From Cucumis sativus (Eukaryota; Streptophyta; Magnoliopsida; Cucurbitales; Cucurbitaceae): a stretch of DNA of 64,000 bases. The stretch covers positions 7,626,001-7,690,000 of the forward strand of contig NC_026657.2 of NCBI RefSeq assembly GCF_000004075.3. The letters are read 5' to 3'. Below are positions 37,016 through 47,089 of the stretch, piece by piece; position 1 is the first letter of the stretch; every line of letters starts with the position of its first letter. The notes below the pieces were generated by a model. The model did no database searches. It was not told where the DNA came from and worked only from the letters and a program-made list of their open reading frames with translations. Made by a program: the position numbers and the translations under genes.

Positions 37016-38183
37016 TTTTTATTTTTATTATTTAACCTTTCCAAAAAGCAAAATATAATCCGATTTTTTTTTACATATATATTTTGTAAATATTTTCATT
37101 TTTAAATATTTTCATAACAATTTTTCTTTTTTATTTTTAACATTTTCTATATACTATTTTTCAATTTGCTTGTTAGGAAAAAAAATGCTTACCTAGTTTT
37201 TTAACAAAGTTTGGTTTTTATAAACTACTTTTTAACAATTTCTCGTCTCGTAAATTTATGATATATAATTTTTTATTTTATTTTAAAATATCATGAATTA
37301 AATAGACATGTTTATGGAGTGAAAACGCAATAAACCAGTAGATCTGAAGTGGTTTATATATATTATGCAATTGTATTGACACATGAAACTCATATTCAAA
37401 TCGGTAATAAAATAACTTAATTTATTTGATGAATGAAGAGTGTTCAATTCGATTATGCCTAAGGATTACATCGCATAGTTATTGTTAACACTAAATTCTA
37501 TGGATTTGAAGTATGTGATATCAAAGACAATCCAATTACACTTGCAATTCTAACTCACTACCATTAATACATCAAATAAAACTTCATTAAAATTACATCA
37601 ATTTTCATTATGATTTGATAAACTTGGCATACTATTTTCATCGATTCTTAGTCTCTATCATAAAAGTTAATAACAAACAAAGTCCATAAACGTATTAAAA
37701 TGTCATTTTGGTAATTATACAAGAAAGTATAGTCAATTTTAATCACTATACATTTTAAATAAAAACATATTAATGTAATCTTCGAAATCTATCAATTTAA
37801 TTCTTATACTTTAATATTTTCAACGATTATCCGTCTCTACAGTGAAAAATATGAATAATATTTAATAAAATTTCTTAGTAGGCAAGAATAATTTAAAGTG
37901 ATTGAGAGTAGGAAGATGCTCATAGAATATAATTTTAAAGTTTTTTGGTTAAGTTGATATTTTGCAAATATTCAAGTTATATTTGAAAATAGTTATATAT
38001 TATATTATATAGAGAAACTGAAATAATTCTATCCACAAACTACCAAGGAAAATTATCAAAAATAGGATAATTTTGGAGGGTATAAAGAGTTTTGGAATGG
38101 ATTTTTAAAAGACGACTTTTAGGACAAATTAACTAGGAAAGTCTATATTGCCTTAAGTTAAAAAAAACCTCTCATCGTATCTG

Positions 38184-38425
38184 TATTCCATTTTTCCCTA
38201 TCTTCACATAACATCTTATTTCCGAACAATGTGTGTGAAATGTTGTATTCCATTTTTCCCTATCTTCACATAACCTCTTATTTCCGAACAATGTGTGTGA
38301 AATGTTGTATTCCATTTTTCCCTATCTTCACATAACCTCTTATTTCCGAACAATGTGTGTGAAATGTTGTATTCCATTTTTCCCTATCTTCACATAACCT
38401 CTTATTTCCAAATACTGTGTGCGAC
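38184..38425. repeat. Minisatellite, 62-bp period, about four copies, inside the Mutator-like element
   Basis: Units begin at 38184, 38246, 38308 and 38370 with TATTCCATTTTTCCCTATCT. The first three are nearly identical and the fourth diverges after about 45 bases. Subterminal tandem repeats are common in Mutator-like elements. Confidence 0.92.
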
Positions 38426-39274
38426 ATGCGTGCGAGATAAAACATAAGGACCTAATAAACTTACTAAACATGCATAAAATCACTCTAAATGGCTTAGGAG
38501 TGAGGAGCGATAGCAATTTGATTGTGAAACTCATTGTAAAAGCTTGAAATGTGCGAGATGCTATGAGATAGGATCGAGAAGCGTGCAAGATAGGTATGAG
38601 ATAGCACAATGACCTAATAAACTTAGTAAACATGCATAGAATTACTCTATGTACCTAAAAAGACTTCCTAAACATGCGTAAAATGGATATATATGTTTGC
38701 AAAATTAGAAAAATAACTAAAACATAAAACAAAAATTCACTTAATTTTTTTCCATACTCCACTGTGTCATTGTTATACATCAAAAGACTCACATGCATCA
38801 TGATCCAACGTTATCCTTGAAAAAAAATTATACGCAACACATGAGTTTTTTTTTTCAAACTAAACTTCAAAATTCAGACGGTCATCAAATACCAAAATCT
38901 CTTGAACCAAAAAATGGATATATATTAACGAAATCTCACTACAAAGCAGGATGAAAAAACTGGCATTCAAGGATCTAAATTGTTCATTCATCTGGCAAGA
39001 TGCCCATTCAATCATACATTATTTGATTGTAAAATGGCAACAATACTCACCTATTGACTACAGAACTACTACAAAAGGGTAAAAGCAAACAAGTTTCAGT
39101 ATAAGATTTAATGAAAATGGTCATCATCTCTCAAGTCTATTTCCCTCCTATTGTCTAACAAGTGCTTGTACTTGAAATGCCAAAATTTTTCCACTTGAAT
39201 TGCATCTTAAAAACCATATAAGGGGAAAAAGTACCATCTTATCTTGATAATCAATTCCCCACAAATTAACATTA

Positions 39275-39429
39275 TTATTGAACTTCGTGGTAACCCCACT
39301 GAGGAAAGTTGTTGCCTCTCAACTGACTATAGTCGTTTCATTCCTGGCTGCTTCCTCGACCAAAACTATGAGAACCAAACCGCCCCCTAGGAGCATTTGA
39401 CTGGTAACTATCTCTCCCTCCTCCCCTTC
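39275..39429 (-). pseudogene. Captured last-exon fragment of an RGG-box RNA-binding (G3BP/NTF2-RRM-like) protein
   Basis: On the minus strand an acceptor-like TGAACAG is followed by sequence encoding RGGGRDSYQSNAPRGRFG, SHSFGRGSSQE, a TGA stop, then NDYSQLRGNNFPQ and GYHEVQ before tandem TAA stops. This looks like the glycine/arginine-rich C-terminus of a plant G3BP-like protein (NTF2 plus RRM). The TGA probably replaces a TGG tryptophan. Sequence to the left (38940-39270) may be its 3' UTR. Capture of an intron-exon boundary suggests that genomic DNA, not cDNA, was acquired. The family assignment rests on the tail only. Confidence 0.6.
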
Positions 39430-39599
39430 CTGTTCATGGCACCACCAATAAATGCATCAAAAACCATCCATGTGAGCCAATCCAAACAAATAATCAATAG
39501 CAAGGGCCTCCGAGACCTAATAAATACACACCATTAGGCAGAAATCTACCAAAATATTTAAATTCTTGCTCAATTTTAGCTACAGTAACAACGGGCTGC

Positions 39600-40085
39600 A
39601 AGTTTCTAAAATAGAGAGATTTTGAAAAATCAACAAACCATCTTCACCATCAGCTTCCACGATGTTAGTCGGCAACTGGGTCTTATGGAGCTAAACAGTA
39701 CCTTCTTTAAAATTCGGCAGAGAAAGTCGTGGGCAGTGACGGTCCAGTGAGGAAGGTTGAGCCAAAGAGAGACATAGCAAGCTAGGCCAAAACCTCTAAC
39801 GCCGCAAAATATTGCATGGTAGACGCCGAGTTGTTTAGCGACATTGGTAGTCCAACCAAGAAAGATATCGGAGATGATATAGAGTGGGGGACGGCCATGG
39901 CAGCGAGCTGTGATAGCTTGAATGTCTTCTTTGAAAGAGGATTTGAATTCGAGAGAGGAAGAAGCTTGAAAAAGGCGAAGGATGTGGTGATAAGGAACGA
40001 CAGCAAGTTTCCAAAGGCCGGTGGGAGGCTATGAGAGGAGCTTGAGAAAGGGATTTCAAGAAAACGAATCGAAGAATGGAAAATT
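39600..40085 (-). pseudogene. Captured, frameshifted fragment of a UGT92-like UDP-glycosyltransferase
   Basis: Minus-strand frames in succession encode IRFLEIPFSSSSHSLPP (near 40065), then SSFKEDIQAITARCHGRP and IISDIFLGWTTNVAKQLGVY followed by HAIFCG and GLACYVSLWLNLPHW (39947-39744), then LHKTQLPTNIVEADGEDG (39690-39637). These are consecutive parts of the N-terminal acceptor domain of plant UGTs, closest in style to UGT92A1. At least two frame changes and a stop separate them, and the donor-binding PSPG box is absent, so it cannot encode an enzyme. Confidence 0.75.
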
Positions 40086-40268
40086 TTGTGAAAATGGGGG
40101 GAAATGGAATACACTGAGGGAGAGATGAGAGAAAAATGAAATATTTTTTTGGGAAGTAGGAAAACGGAGGGAGAAGGAGAAAAGAAAGAATTCCATAAAT
40201 AGAATTTTAGAGTTTTTTTTTTTAACTTAGGGGTAATATAGGCTTTTTCTAGTTAATTGTCCTAACAA

Positions 40269-40504
40269 TGAGAAACGAACGTAGAAGGTTCTGATTGAAT
40301 ATGGATAGTCCTTCGGACTAAGAAATCCATATTAACCTTTGGACTGGATCCTTTTTAAATTGCGACTGAGGAGGGAGCACAATATATAAAGAGAGTAATA
40401 TTCTCTGCGCCATTAGCTTCACTTCGCTAGGCTCTCTTTCTTACTTTTGAGTTCCGTAGAAGGCGCAAAGAATATTAAGATGCTATTAGGTGCAAAGAAC
40501 TAAT
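40269..40504. repeat. About 235-bp insertion inside the right inverted repeat of the Mutator-like element
   Basis: The left inverted repeat is nearly continuous across this point (only a few bases at 38113-38118), while the right one is split by this segment. It contains a strong hairpin, AATATGGATAGTCC, then TTC, then GGACTAAGAAATCCATATT, at about 40300-40337. Both edges show TAA, which could be a 3-bp target duplication, but no terminal inverted repeat was found. Confidence 0.45.
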
Positions 40505-40639
40505 CTTTTTGAAAATTCATTCCAAAACTCTTTATACCCTTCCAAATTATCCTATTTTTGATAATATCCCAAACTACAAATGGCTTATGCAAGAAGAAGA
40601 AAAAGAACAAATTTGGGAAAATCCAAGTGAAGAAGAAGA

Positions 40640-40999
40640 ATGGGAGAAGAAACTGAAGGCCATAGCAATGGCAACGACCTTCATCAAGTTTTGGTGTTTG
40701 GTTCCCCATGGGTATTACCCGCTCTCCAATCTCAATTCTCAAACCGATTCCATTTCCTCCTACCATCACTTTCCGATCTCCCTCTCCTCCAATTCCTTTC
40801 TTCTTATGCCCAATCCACACAAGCCTTGCTCATCTCCAGCAGCTGCTCTCTGGTCACCTCCCCCGTCCTCGATTTCCTTCCGGCGCTCAAGCTCCTTGTC
40901 ACTACTAGCACCGGTGTTGACCACATCGACTTGCCGGAATTACGTCGCCGTCAGATCGCTATTGCCTACGTTCCGGACTTGTACTCTGAAGATGGCTAA
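40640..40999 (+). pseudogene. Truncated HPR3-like reductase copy (5' half only)
   Basis: It encodes 119 residues starting MGEETEGHSNGN, colinear with residues 1-118 of the intact gene at 41849. It is cut after LYSED, where GGC and TAA come from REB1-like intron DNA. It has only the N-terminal part of the catalytic domain: no NAD-binding GLGKIG and no Arg/Glu/His triad, so it cannot be an active reductase. By eye about 15 substitutions separate roughly 350 bp of the two copies, several changing residues (LISSSCSL against LIPGGCFL). Its promoter is interrupted by the Mutator-like element. The start codon and frame are still open. Confidence 0.9.
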
Positions 41000-42203
41000 C
41001 GCGCAAGCTATCCAAGTGTGAAATTAACATCAATAACAGATAATTCCATAACCCTAGTCTAGAATACAAAAGCTAATCCAAATAACCCCCACAGCTTCAT
41101 GCCCTATTTTCAAAATTGCAGAATTACGCAACAAACGAAATCCCAATATAAACTGCTTTTAAAGATCGAAGAAATATCTTTCAACTACGTGAAAGAAAGA
41201 GAGAGGAATTGAGAAAAGTACCTGAGATCGAGGTTCCGGCGAGAGAAGAAAACGGCGGGGAGAAAGACGTCGTTCGCGCGAGGGAGGCGGTGGTGGTGCG
41301 ACTGCGAGTGACAAAACCTTCGACACAGCACTTGAAAAGAATCTTTCGTATTTAACTGTGCGGTTTTTTATTTTTATTATTTAATATTTTCAAAAAGCAA
41401 AATATAATCAAATTAATTAATCACTATTCTATTTAAATGAAAACATATTAATTTAACCTCTAAAATGTATCGATTTAATTCTTATATTTTAATATTTTCA
41501 CTGAATCTTAATCTCTATCGTGCAAAAATATGATTTAATTATTTAAGTGATTGAGAGTTCATAAAATCTAAATACTAATAAAAAAATGTCTTTAAAATCT
41601 TTTAATTTTACTTTTAAATTCTTTTCTTTTTAGTTCGTGCGATATTATGTAAATTTTATTATTCTATTACGTTATATTAGAAAATAGTTATATATTATAT
41701 TATGAAATAATTGTGTCCACAAAACTACAATCTTTATAGGGAGTCTTATCCAAGCAAAAAAAGAACAAATTTGGGAAAATCCATTTCCATTTCCATTTGC
41801 ATTTTATGTACTTTGGTAGAAGCGGCCTTACCCAAGTGAAGAAGAAGAATGGGAGAAGAAACTGAAGGCGATAGCAATAGCAACGACCTTCATCAAGTTT
41901 TGGTTTTAGGTTCTCCGTGGGTATTACCCGCTCTCCAATCTCAATTCTCAAACCGATTCCATTTCCTCCTACCATCTCTTTCCGATCTCCCTCTCCTCCA
42001 ATTCCTTTCTTCTTATGCCCAATCCACACAAGCCTTGCTCATCCCCGGCGGCTGCTTTCTGGTCACCTCCCCCGTCCTCGATTGCCTTCCGGCGCTCAAG
42101 CTCCTTGTCACTACTAGCGCCGGTGTTGACCACCTCGACTTGCCGGAATTACGTCGCCGTCAGATTGCTATTGCCTACGTTCCGGACTTGTACTCTGAAG
42201 ATG
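40992..42203. repeat. Copy B of the tandem segmental duplication
   Basis: It starts inside REB1-like intron sequence (GCTAACGCGCAAGCTATCC, equal to 36648 onward), continues through the duplicated first exon and promoter, and passes directly into the intact HPR3 gene. At the novel joint near 40992-40994 the triplet ATG is shared by both parents (36645-36647 and 42201-42203), a microhomology. Confidence 0.9.
41224..41365 (-). other. Orphan copy of the REB1-like first exon and promoter
   Basis: It is nearly identical to 36873-37015 and keeps the splice donor CAG|GTACTT at 41221-41222. It has no REB1-like coding exons behind it; the next DNA on the minus strand is the antisense of the truncated HPR3 copy. 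If still active it would initiate non-coding antisense transcription. Confidence 0.7.
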
Positions 42204-43289
42204 TCGCTGATCTTGCGGTTGGGTTGTTGATTGATGTTCTCATGAAGGTTTCGGCGAGAGATCGGTGCTTTAGGCTACGGCTTCCGCCTACTACCAACCC
42301 GGAATTTCCGCCTCTCGGATTAAAGGTGCCATGGATTTTCCTATTTTAACTCAAAACTACTTTTTTCGAGGGAATTTGTCATTATTACCAAATATATATA
42401 TAAAGGGAATAGTAAAAAATGATAAATTTAACAGAAAAAAAATTAAGAGTAACCCTGATAAAAATGCTATATTTTAATTTATTTTACTATAGTTAAAATT
42501 GTTCTATATAAAAAAAATTAAGAAAACTATATACTGACCAATTTCTTTTGTTGTTTTCAGATATTACAAAAAAAAATTAAAAAGAAAAAAAAATACTTAT
42601 GCTAACTTGGGAGAAAAAACAAATATACTTTAAAATGAAAATTTGTCAAAAAAATAATCAAATATTTAAATGTAAAAAATTTGGTTTTGTCGATTGTAAA
42701 TAGTTTGTAAAAAACCCTTTTGATTAATGAATTTCATAATTGATTTTTTTTTTATCACTTTTTGCAGTTAAATGGGAAAAGAATTGGGATAGTTGGATTG
42801 GGGAAAATAGGGTCTAAAGTTGCCAAAAGGCTGGAGGGATTTGAGTGCAAAATCTCATATAACTCAAGGACCAAAAAGCCATTAGTTCCATACTCATACT
42901 ACTCCAATGTACATGAACTTGCAAGCAACTGTGATGGCCTCGTACTTTGTTGTGGGTTAACGAAAGAAACCCAACATATGATCAATAGGGAGGTGATGGC
43001 TGCATTAGGAAAAGATGGAGTGATAATCAACGTTGGTAGAGGGGCGATAATCGACGAGAAGGCTATGGTTGAATGTTTGATCAAGGGAGAGATTGGGGGA
43101 GTTGGGTTAGATGTGTTTGAGAATGAACCTGAAATTCCTGAAGAGCTCTTTAATTTCGATAATGTTGTATTATCACCACATGTTGCTGTTATGACACATG
43201 AAACTTTGGAGGGATTGTCTAGGTTGGTGGTGGACAACTTGGAGGCATTGTTCTCAAACAAGCCTTTGGTGTCTCCATTTCCTAATTAG
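41849..43289 (+). CDS. HPR3: Glyoxylate/hydroxypyruvate reductase HPR3-like (D-2-hydroxyacid dehydrogenase)
   Basis: Two exons, 41849-42325 and 42768-43289, joined phase 0, give 332 residues (Arabidopsis HPR3 is of similar size). The enzyme reduces hydroxypyruvate, glyoxylate or related hydroxyphenylpyruvate with NAD(P)H. The Rossmann motif is GLGKIG at 169-174. The catalytic triad is Arg250 (NVGRGA), Glu279 (ENEPE) and His297 (SPHVAV). The DVADLAVGLLIDVL block near residue 120 is typical of the family. No peroxisomal SKL-type tail is present, so cytosol or plastid is likely. The SYNSR run after the Rossmann beta strand suggests NADPH preference, which is inferred. The promoter side is copy B of the segmental duplication. 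The gene is convergent with ADP-glucose phosphorylase. Confidence 0.94.
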
Positions 43290-44820
43290 CATAGGCTTAA
43301 AATTATGTCCACGAAATTTGAAATATATTTCATTCTGATCCCACAATCAAAATCCGCACGATAGTTCATGTCTAAAAATTAGAAAGCATACATGACATCA
43401 GTTACAATAACACTTAAAAATGATGTCAACAATACCATGCTGATATTTTGGTAATAAATATCATCAACCTTTTTCTTCTTCTTAGAGAACTAGTGTTTGT
43501 GATATATCCTTACCCTTTGTTTTGCATTCAATAGCTCTAACAGTTTTTTCCATCAAAATTTCCCATCATCCCTCAAGTTTTGATGAGTAGAAAGCTCTCT
43601 AAAAGTGGTCATTGATCTCTCAGATATTTAGGACAATATGTGGAGTTGAGATATCAAAGCTTTGTCTTCAAGATGATTGAGATCGCATTTCCATTTCCTT
43701 TTAACCGTTAGGTCAACCCCACAATGGTTATAACTCTTTAAAATCTTTAAAATACACTTCAAAGCTATTTTAAATAGTTGCTAGAAACTATATTTTTTCC
43801 CTCAAATCGTCTATTTTTAAATTAAACACTTGAAAACGTATTCCAAACAAACCATACATTATCTTAAATTCAAATCTCCCTCCCAAACACAATCACACTA
43901 ATATCTAACGTCTCATTTAATCACTATTTATAAACTATTTGATAGAGAATTGTGTTTGTTTTCTTAGAACCGGTAACAAAATTAAGCTTTTAAAAAGTAC
44001 ATTTTTTAGTTTTCAAACCTTGGCTTGGATTTTTAAAACACGAACAAAAAGTGATTATATTAAGCTTGCTAATAAGTAGAAATAGTGTTTATGAGCTTTA
44101 AAAAAAAATGACAAACTAACTAAAAATCAAATGGTGATCAACGGGAAATTAATTATCTTTTGTTTTTTGAGTTTTTATTTTTTATAGTTGTTTTTATCCT
44201 CCAAAAAAACATTTGAATTTTTACTAGTTTTAAAAAAACAAAAACAAATTTTGGAAAAATACTTGACTAAATTTTTACAACTTTCCGTGATTTTATTTTT
44301 TTTTTTAAAAAAAACTTTCAACTAGAATGTGTTTATAAAAACCAAATAGTTATCAAACATACTATGGATCTCAAAATCTCATGTCTAATCCATGCTTAGA
44401 AAAGTCCAAGAAATCTATTAACTTGAAGGGAGGGAGTGCGTAATTCTATCAAATAAACTTTGCTTCTCTTATGATTTTTGCTCTTTCATTTTTCTTAGAA
44501 GAAGGATTGATGATATCGAAGAGAGTGAGTCAGTCCCTGTGTCCTATCAATCAACTAGTTTGCTCGTGGAGCTCCCATGGTGTACAGTAGCAGTTTAGAC
44601 TGCCCTGTCTCCTAAAGAAGGGAAGGCATCCTACCTATCCTCATAGCAACTTATCTAGTTGGCTTTGCTATCAAGAGACACCATTCTGTGCACTCTTTCA
44701 CAACCTCCATAAATGATACCTCATAACGTTGTCTGCTTAACTAATTGCCAAAGTATGATGATGATGGCCATTTACACCAACATTTCTCTATCGAATGATT
44801 ATGCTCTTGATTTCTACCAC
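43290..44820. other. Convergent intergenic space after HPR3
   Basis: The left part is probably the HPR3 3' UTR. AT-rich DNA follows. From about 44500 rightwards the sequence is less AT-rich and on the minus strand could be part of a long, spliced 3' UTR of the ADP-glucose phosphorylase gene. No ORF of note. Confidence 0.4.
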
Positions 44821-44849
44821 GAGATCTCAGATGGAGTTTCCATTATCAT

Positions 44850-45238
44850 AAAATAATTGACGAAATGTATCAGAAACATCAATAAATATGGACCTAATGG
44901 TAATATAAGGGTTATTTGAGCACCTGGATTGAAAGTGGGAATAATATCTACATTCTCTTATTCTTGGTGTCCTGGTCTCTTGCACCAACCATATAACACG
45001 TGCTCCCGGTCTCTTTATCCAGAGCAATACCCTGATTCAAATCAATTGATTAATTGCAAAGTTTTGAAACAAAATCAAAATTAAGATCCAGTTTTCATCA
45101 AAATGTATAAAAATGATATATGTTAAAGAGTGTGTTACCAGGTCCATGTCATGTTGTGTCCATCTCATTATTGTTCTTGTGCTATCTATGTAATATATAT
45201 CCTGTGCACAATAGATTTCAAAGTAAGAGATCTCGCTT
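44850..45238 (-). other. Two splice-bounded, open, protein-like segments downstream of ADP-glucose phosphorylase
   Basis: After the TAG stop of the phosphorylase (45526), the same frame continues ALA-GLN-ALA-GLN to a donor (CCCAG|GTATG). A segment bounded by TGTGCACAG and CTG|GTAACA (about 45201-45139) encodes DIYYIDSTRTIMRWTQHDMD-L. A second, after TTGAATCAG (about 45032), encodes GIALDKETGSTCYMVGARDQ and ends at TAG. All joins would be phase 0. I do not recognise the peptide. It may be spliced 3' UTR, or an exon pair of an unrecognised or dying gene. Confidence 0.4.
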
Positions 45239-45525
45239 TAAGGGCCAAATAGGAGAATCATCAACAGACAAGTAGCCATTACTCACGAACGACTTCCCAT
45301 AAACATCCCAAGTGAAGTTATGACAGATTTTTTACAGAAAAAAAAAAAAAAACTAGTGTTAACCTATTCAATACAACTATGTATAAATCTCAAATAATGT
45401 AAATATGTCAAATTGTAAGCTGAAATCCACACTTTTCTTAAGGAAAAAGGAAGGCCAGTTCTAATCTCGCACCAAAAAGAAAAGGGAGAGATTTCAATCA
45501 GAATAAAACATACCTGGGCCTGAGC

Positions 45526-47079
45526 CTATATAGAACTATTAACCTCCCTCATGACTTTAGCAGCATCCTCTGGAAAAACAGGATTGATGTAGCAACCAGT
45601 TCCAAGTTCAAACCCCCCTACACCAGAAAGCTGAGGAACAATCTGAAGAAACCAGTGGCTGTAAGCTAAGTCTGAATCCGAAGCTTGCAAGGGAGAAGTG
45701 TGAATCATGAAGTTGAATGGTGGTTTGTTCAGCTGCAGAGACATCTTTACGAGTGTCACTTTCAATAGCCCTCCAAGATCAACAGCCTGCACTGCACATG
45801 AATCACACCATATGTTGTTGTGCCCATCAAATGAGAGTCATGATTTGAATAAAGTTAGAATTACACGATTGATCCCTGAAGTTCTATAATTGTATCTATT
45901 TAGTTTATGTAGTTTAAATGTTTTTCACATCTTACCGAACTCGTAAGGGTGTGTATCTATCCACTCTGAATAAAGTTTAGATTACAGTTTGATTCTTGAA
46001 GTTTTAGAATTGTGTCTATATAGACCAAGTACAAATGTTGTTCACATCTTTCCGAACTCTTAAGGGTTTGTATCAATCTACTACTTCTTTTAAAATTTGT
46101 GTCTAGTAAGTCATACCATTAACTCAATTTAATGTAAGCATTAAAATAATGAAATTAACAAATGAATCTTATAAGACATAACATAATTCAGAGCCAAACT
46201 TATATGGTTTAACTTTTGATTTACCTTCTCATGGTCCAGCTCGTGAAAATGAGAAACATGGTCACGGGGAACGATCCAGAGCTCAAACGGAAACGAAGCT
46301 GCATAAGGAACAACAGAAATGAAATGGACTGATTCATCGACCAAAAGGTCCTTTGTAGGAACATGACAAAGGCTACATTTCCCCGTCTGATTGAAATACT
46401 GCTTCATACTATCGAGTCGAGTAGTAACAGAGGGGGGAATGACTGGAAGACCCACTATCTGACTGTGGGAGTGCGTCATTGATGCCCCAGCTGAGGCACC
46501 ATGGTTCTTAAACACCTATCGGAAATGAAAAGAGATAGCAATTCAAATCATCTCAAAACCCCCAATAACGAGCATTATCCAGAAGAGAATAAGAACCTGA
46601 ACATATTTGATGTTGTCATCGCTTGCGAGCTGCAGAATCCGCTTCTTATACGCAAGAAGAACCTGAGCGACATCCTCGGGGGTCAAATCAGAGAGATGAA
46701 CTGAGTGAACAGGAGACTCAATGATGACGTCGTGGAACCCATACCCGTCCAAAAGGCAACCCCATAAGAGTGAATCGGAGCTCAGGGAAGTTGAAGAATC
46801 GAGATCCTTGTCCCTACTGAGAGCAGGATAGAGATTTTGAATAACGCGAACTTTCCAATCGGGGTTCTGAGGAGGAAATCGAAAGATCTCGGGAGCGCAC
46901 TGGTGCTCTTGACCAATGCAGAAGGGGCATGTTTGAGGAGAGTCAGTAGAAGAAGGAGCTGGGGATTTGGATTTGAAATCGGAGGGTCGTTTAGCTCGAG
47001 CAGGTGAGAATATGACCCAACGATTCGTCACTGAGTCCTTCCGAAGTTCGGGACGATGAGACTCAACCGGAGACGCCAT
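45526..47079 (-). CDS. ADP-glucose phosphorylase (GalT-like, At5g18200 type)
   Basis: Three minus-strand exons, 47079-46597, 46515-46225 and 45786-45526, joined phase 0, give 344 residues (the Arabidopsis protein has 351). The family is related to galactose-1-phosphate uridylyltransferase, but the characterised plant member transfers AMP: ADP-glucose plus phosphate gives ADP and glucose-1-phosphate. The nucleophile motif is HSHSQ at 176-180, where His178 is expected to carry the AMP; true GalTs have HPHxQ. Zinc or structural cysteines are CPFC at 51-54 and CSLC at 208-211. The C-terminal YSHWFLQIVPQLSGVGGFE and TGCYINPVFPEDAAKVMREV blocks match the plant enzyme closely. No targeting peptide is evident, so it is probably cytosolic. 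Intron 2 carries an imperfect tandem repeat. Confidence 0.94.
45849..46090. repeat. Imperfect tandem duplication, unit about 120 bp, in intron 2 of ADP-glucose phosphorylase
   Basis: Both halves contain, in order, AATAAAGTT(T)AGA, TTGATxCxTGAAGTT, AATTGTxTCTAT, TTCACATCTT, CCGAACTC and TAAGGGTxTGTATC. Substantial divergence indicates an old event. Confidence 0.7.
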
Positions 47080-47089
47080 TTTGCACGGC

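Larger units (their letters stand above)
38047..40570. mobile_element. Non-autonomous Mutator-like element carrying host gene fragments (Pack-MULE)
   Basis: The left end reads GGAAAATTATCAAAAATAGG and the right end, inverted, GGGATATTATCAAAAATAGG. The inverted repeats stay alignable for about 65 bp (38047-38112 and 40505-40570) and resume further in (38119-38168 with 40207-40268, both containing ATTAACTAG). Flanks are AAACTACCAA (38037-38046) and AAACTACAAA (40571-40580), a 10-bp target duplication with one mismatch; 9-10 bp is diagnostic of Mutator. The uninterrupted target survives at 41735-41760 in copy B. There is no transposase. Cargo consists of a 62-bp tandem array, an RGG-protein exon fragment and a UGT fragment, both on the minus strand. 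Confidence 0.88.
36645..40991. repeat. Copy A of a tandem segmental duplication (REB1-like 5' end plus HPR3 5' half)
   Basis: The ancestral unit ran from intron 1 of the REB1-like gene, through the shared divergent promoter region, into exon 1 of HPR3. Copy A is interrupted by a 2.5-kb Mutator-like element (38047-40570) and has about 680 bp (37060-37738) not present in copy B. The matched stretches are 36645-37059 with 40992-41409, 37738-38040 with 41420-41735, and 40585-40991 with 41755-42200. Confidence 0.9.

Noticed and set aside
39816-40034. Plus-strand ORF of 72 codons in the Mutator-like element
   Set aside because: It is the antisense of the UGT-derived fragment, whose minus-strand frames match a known family.
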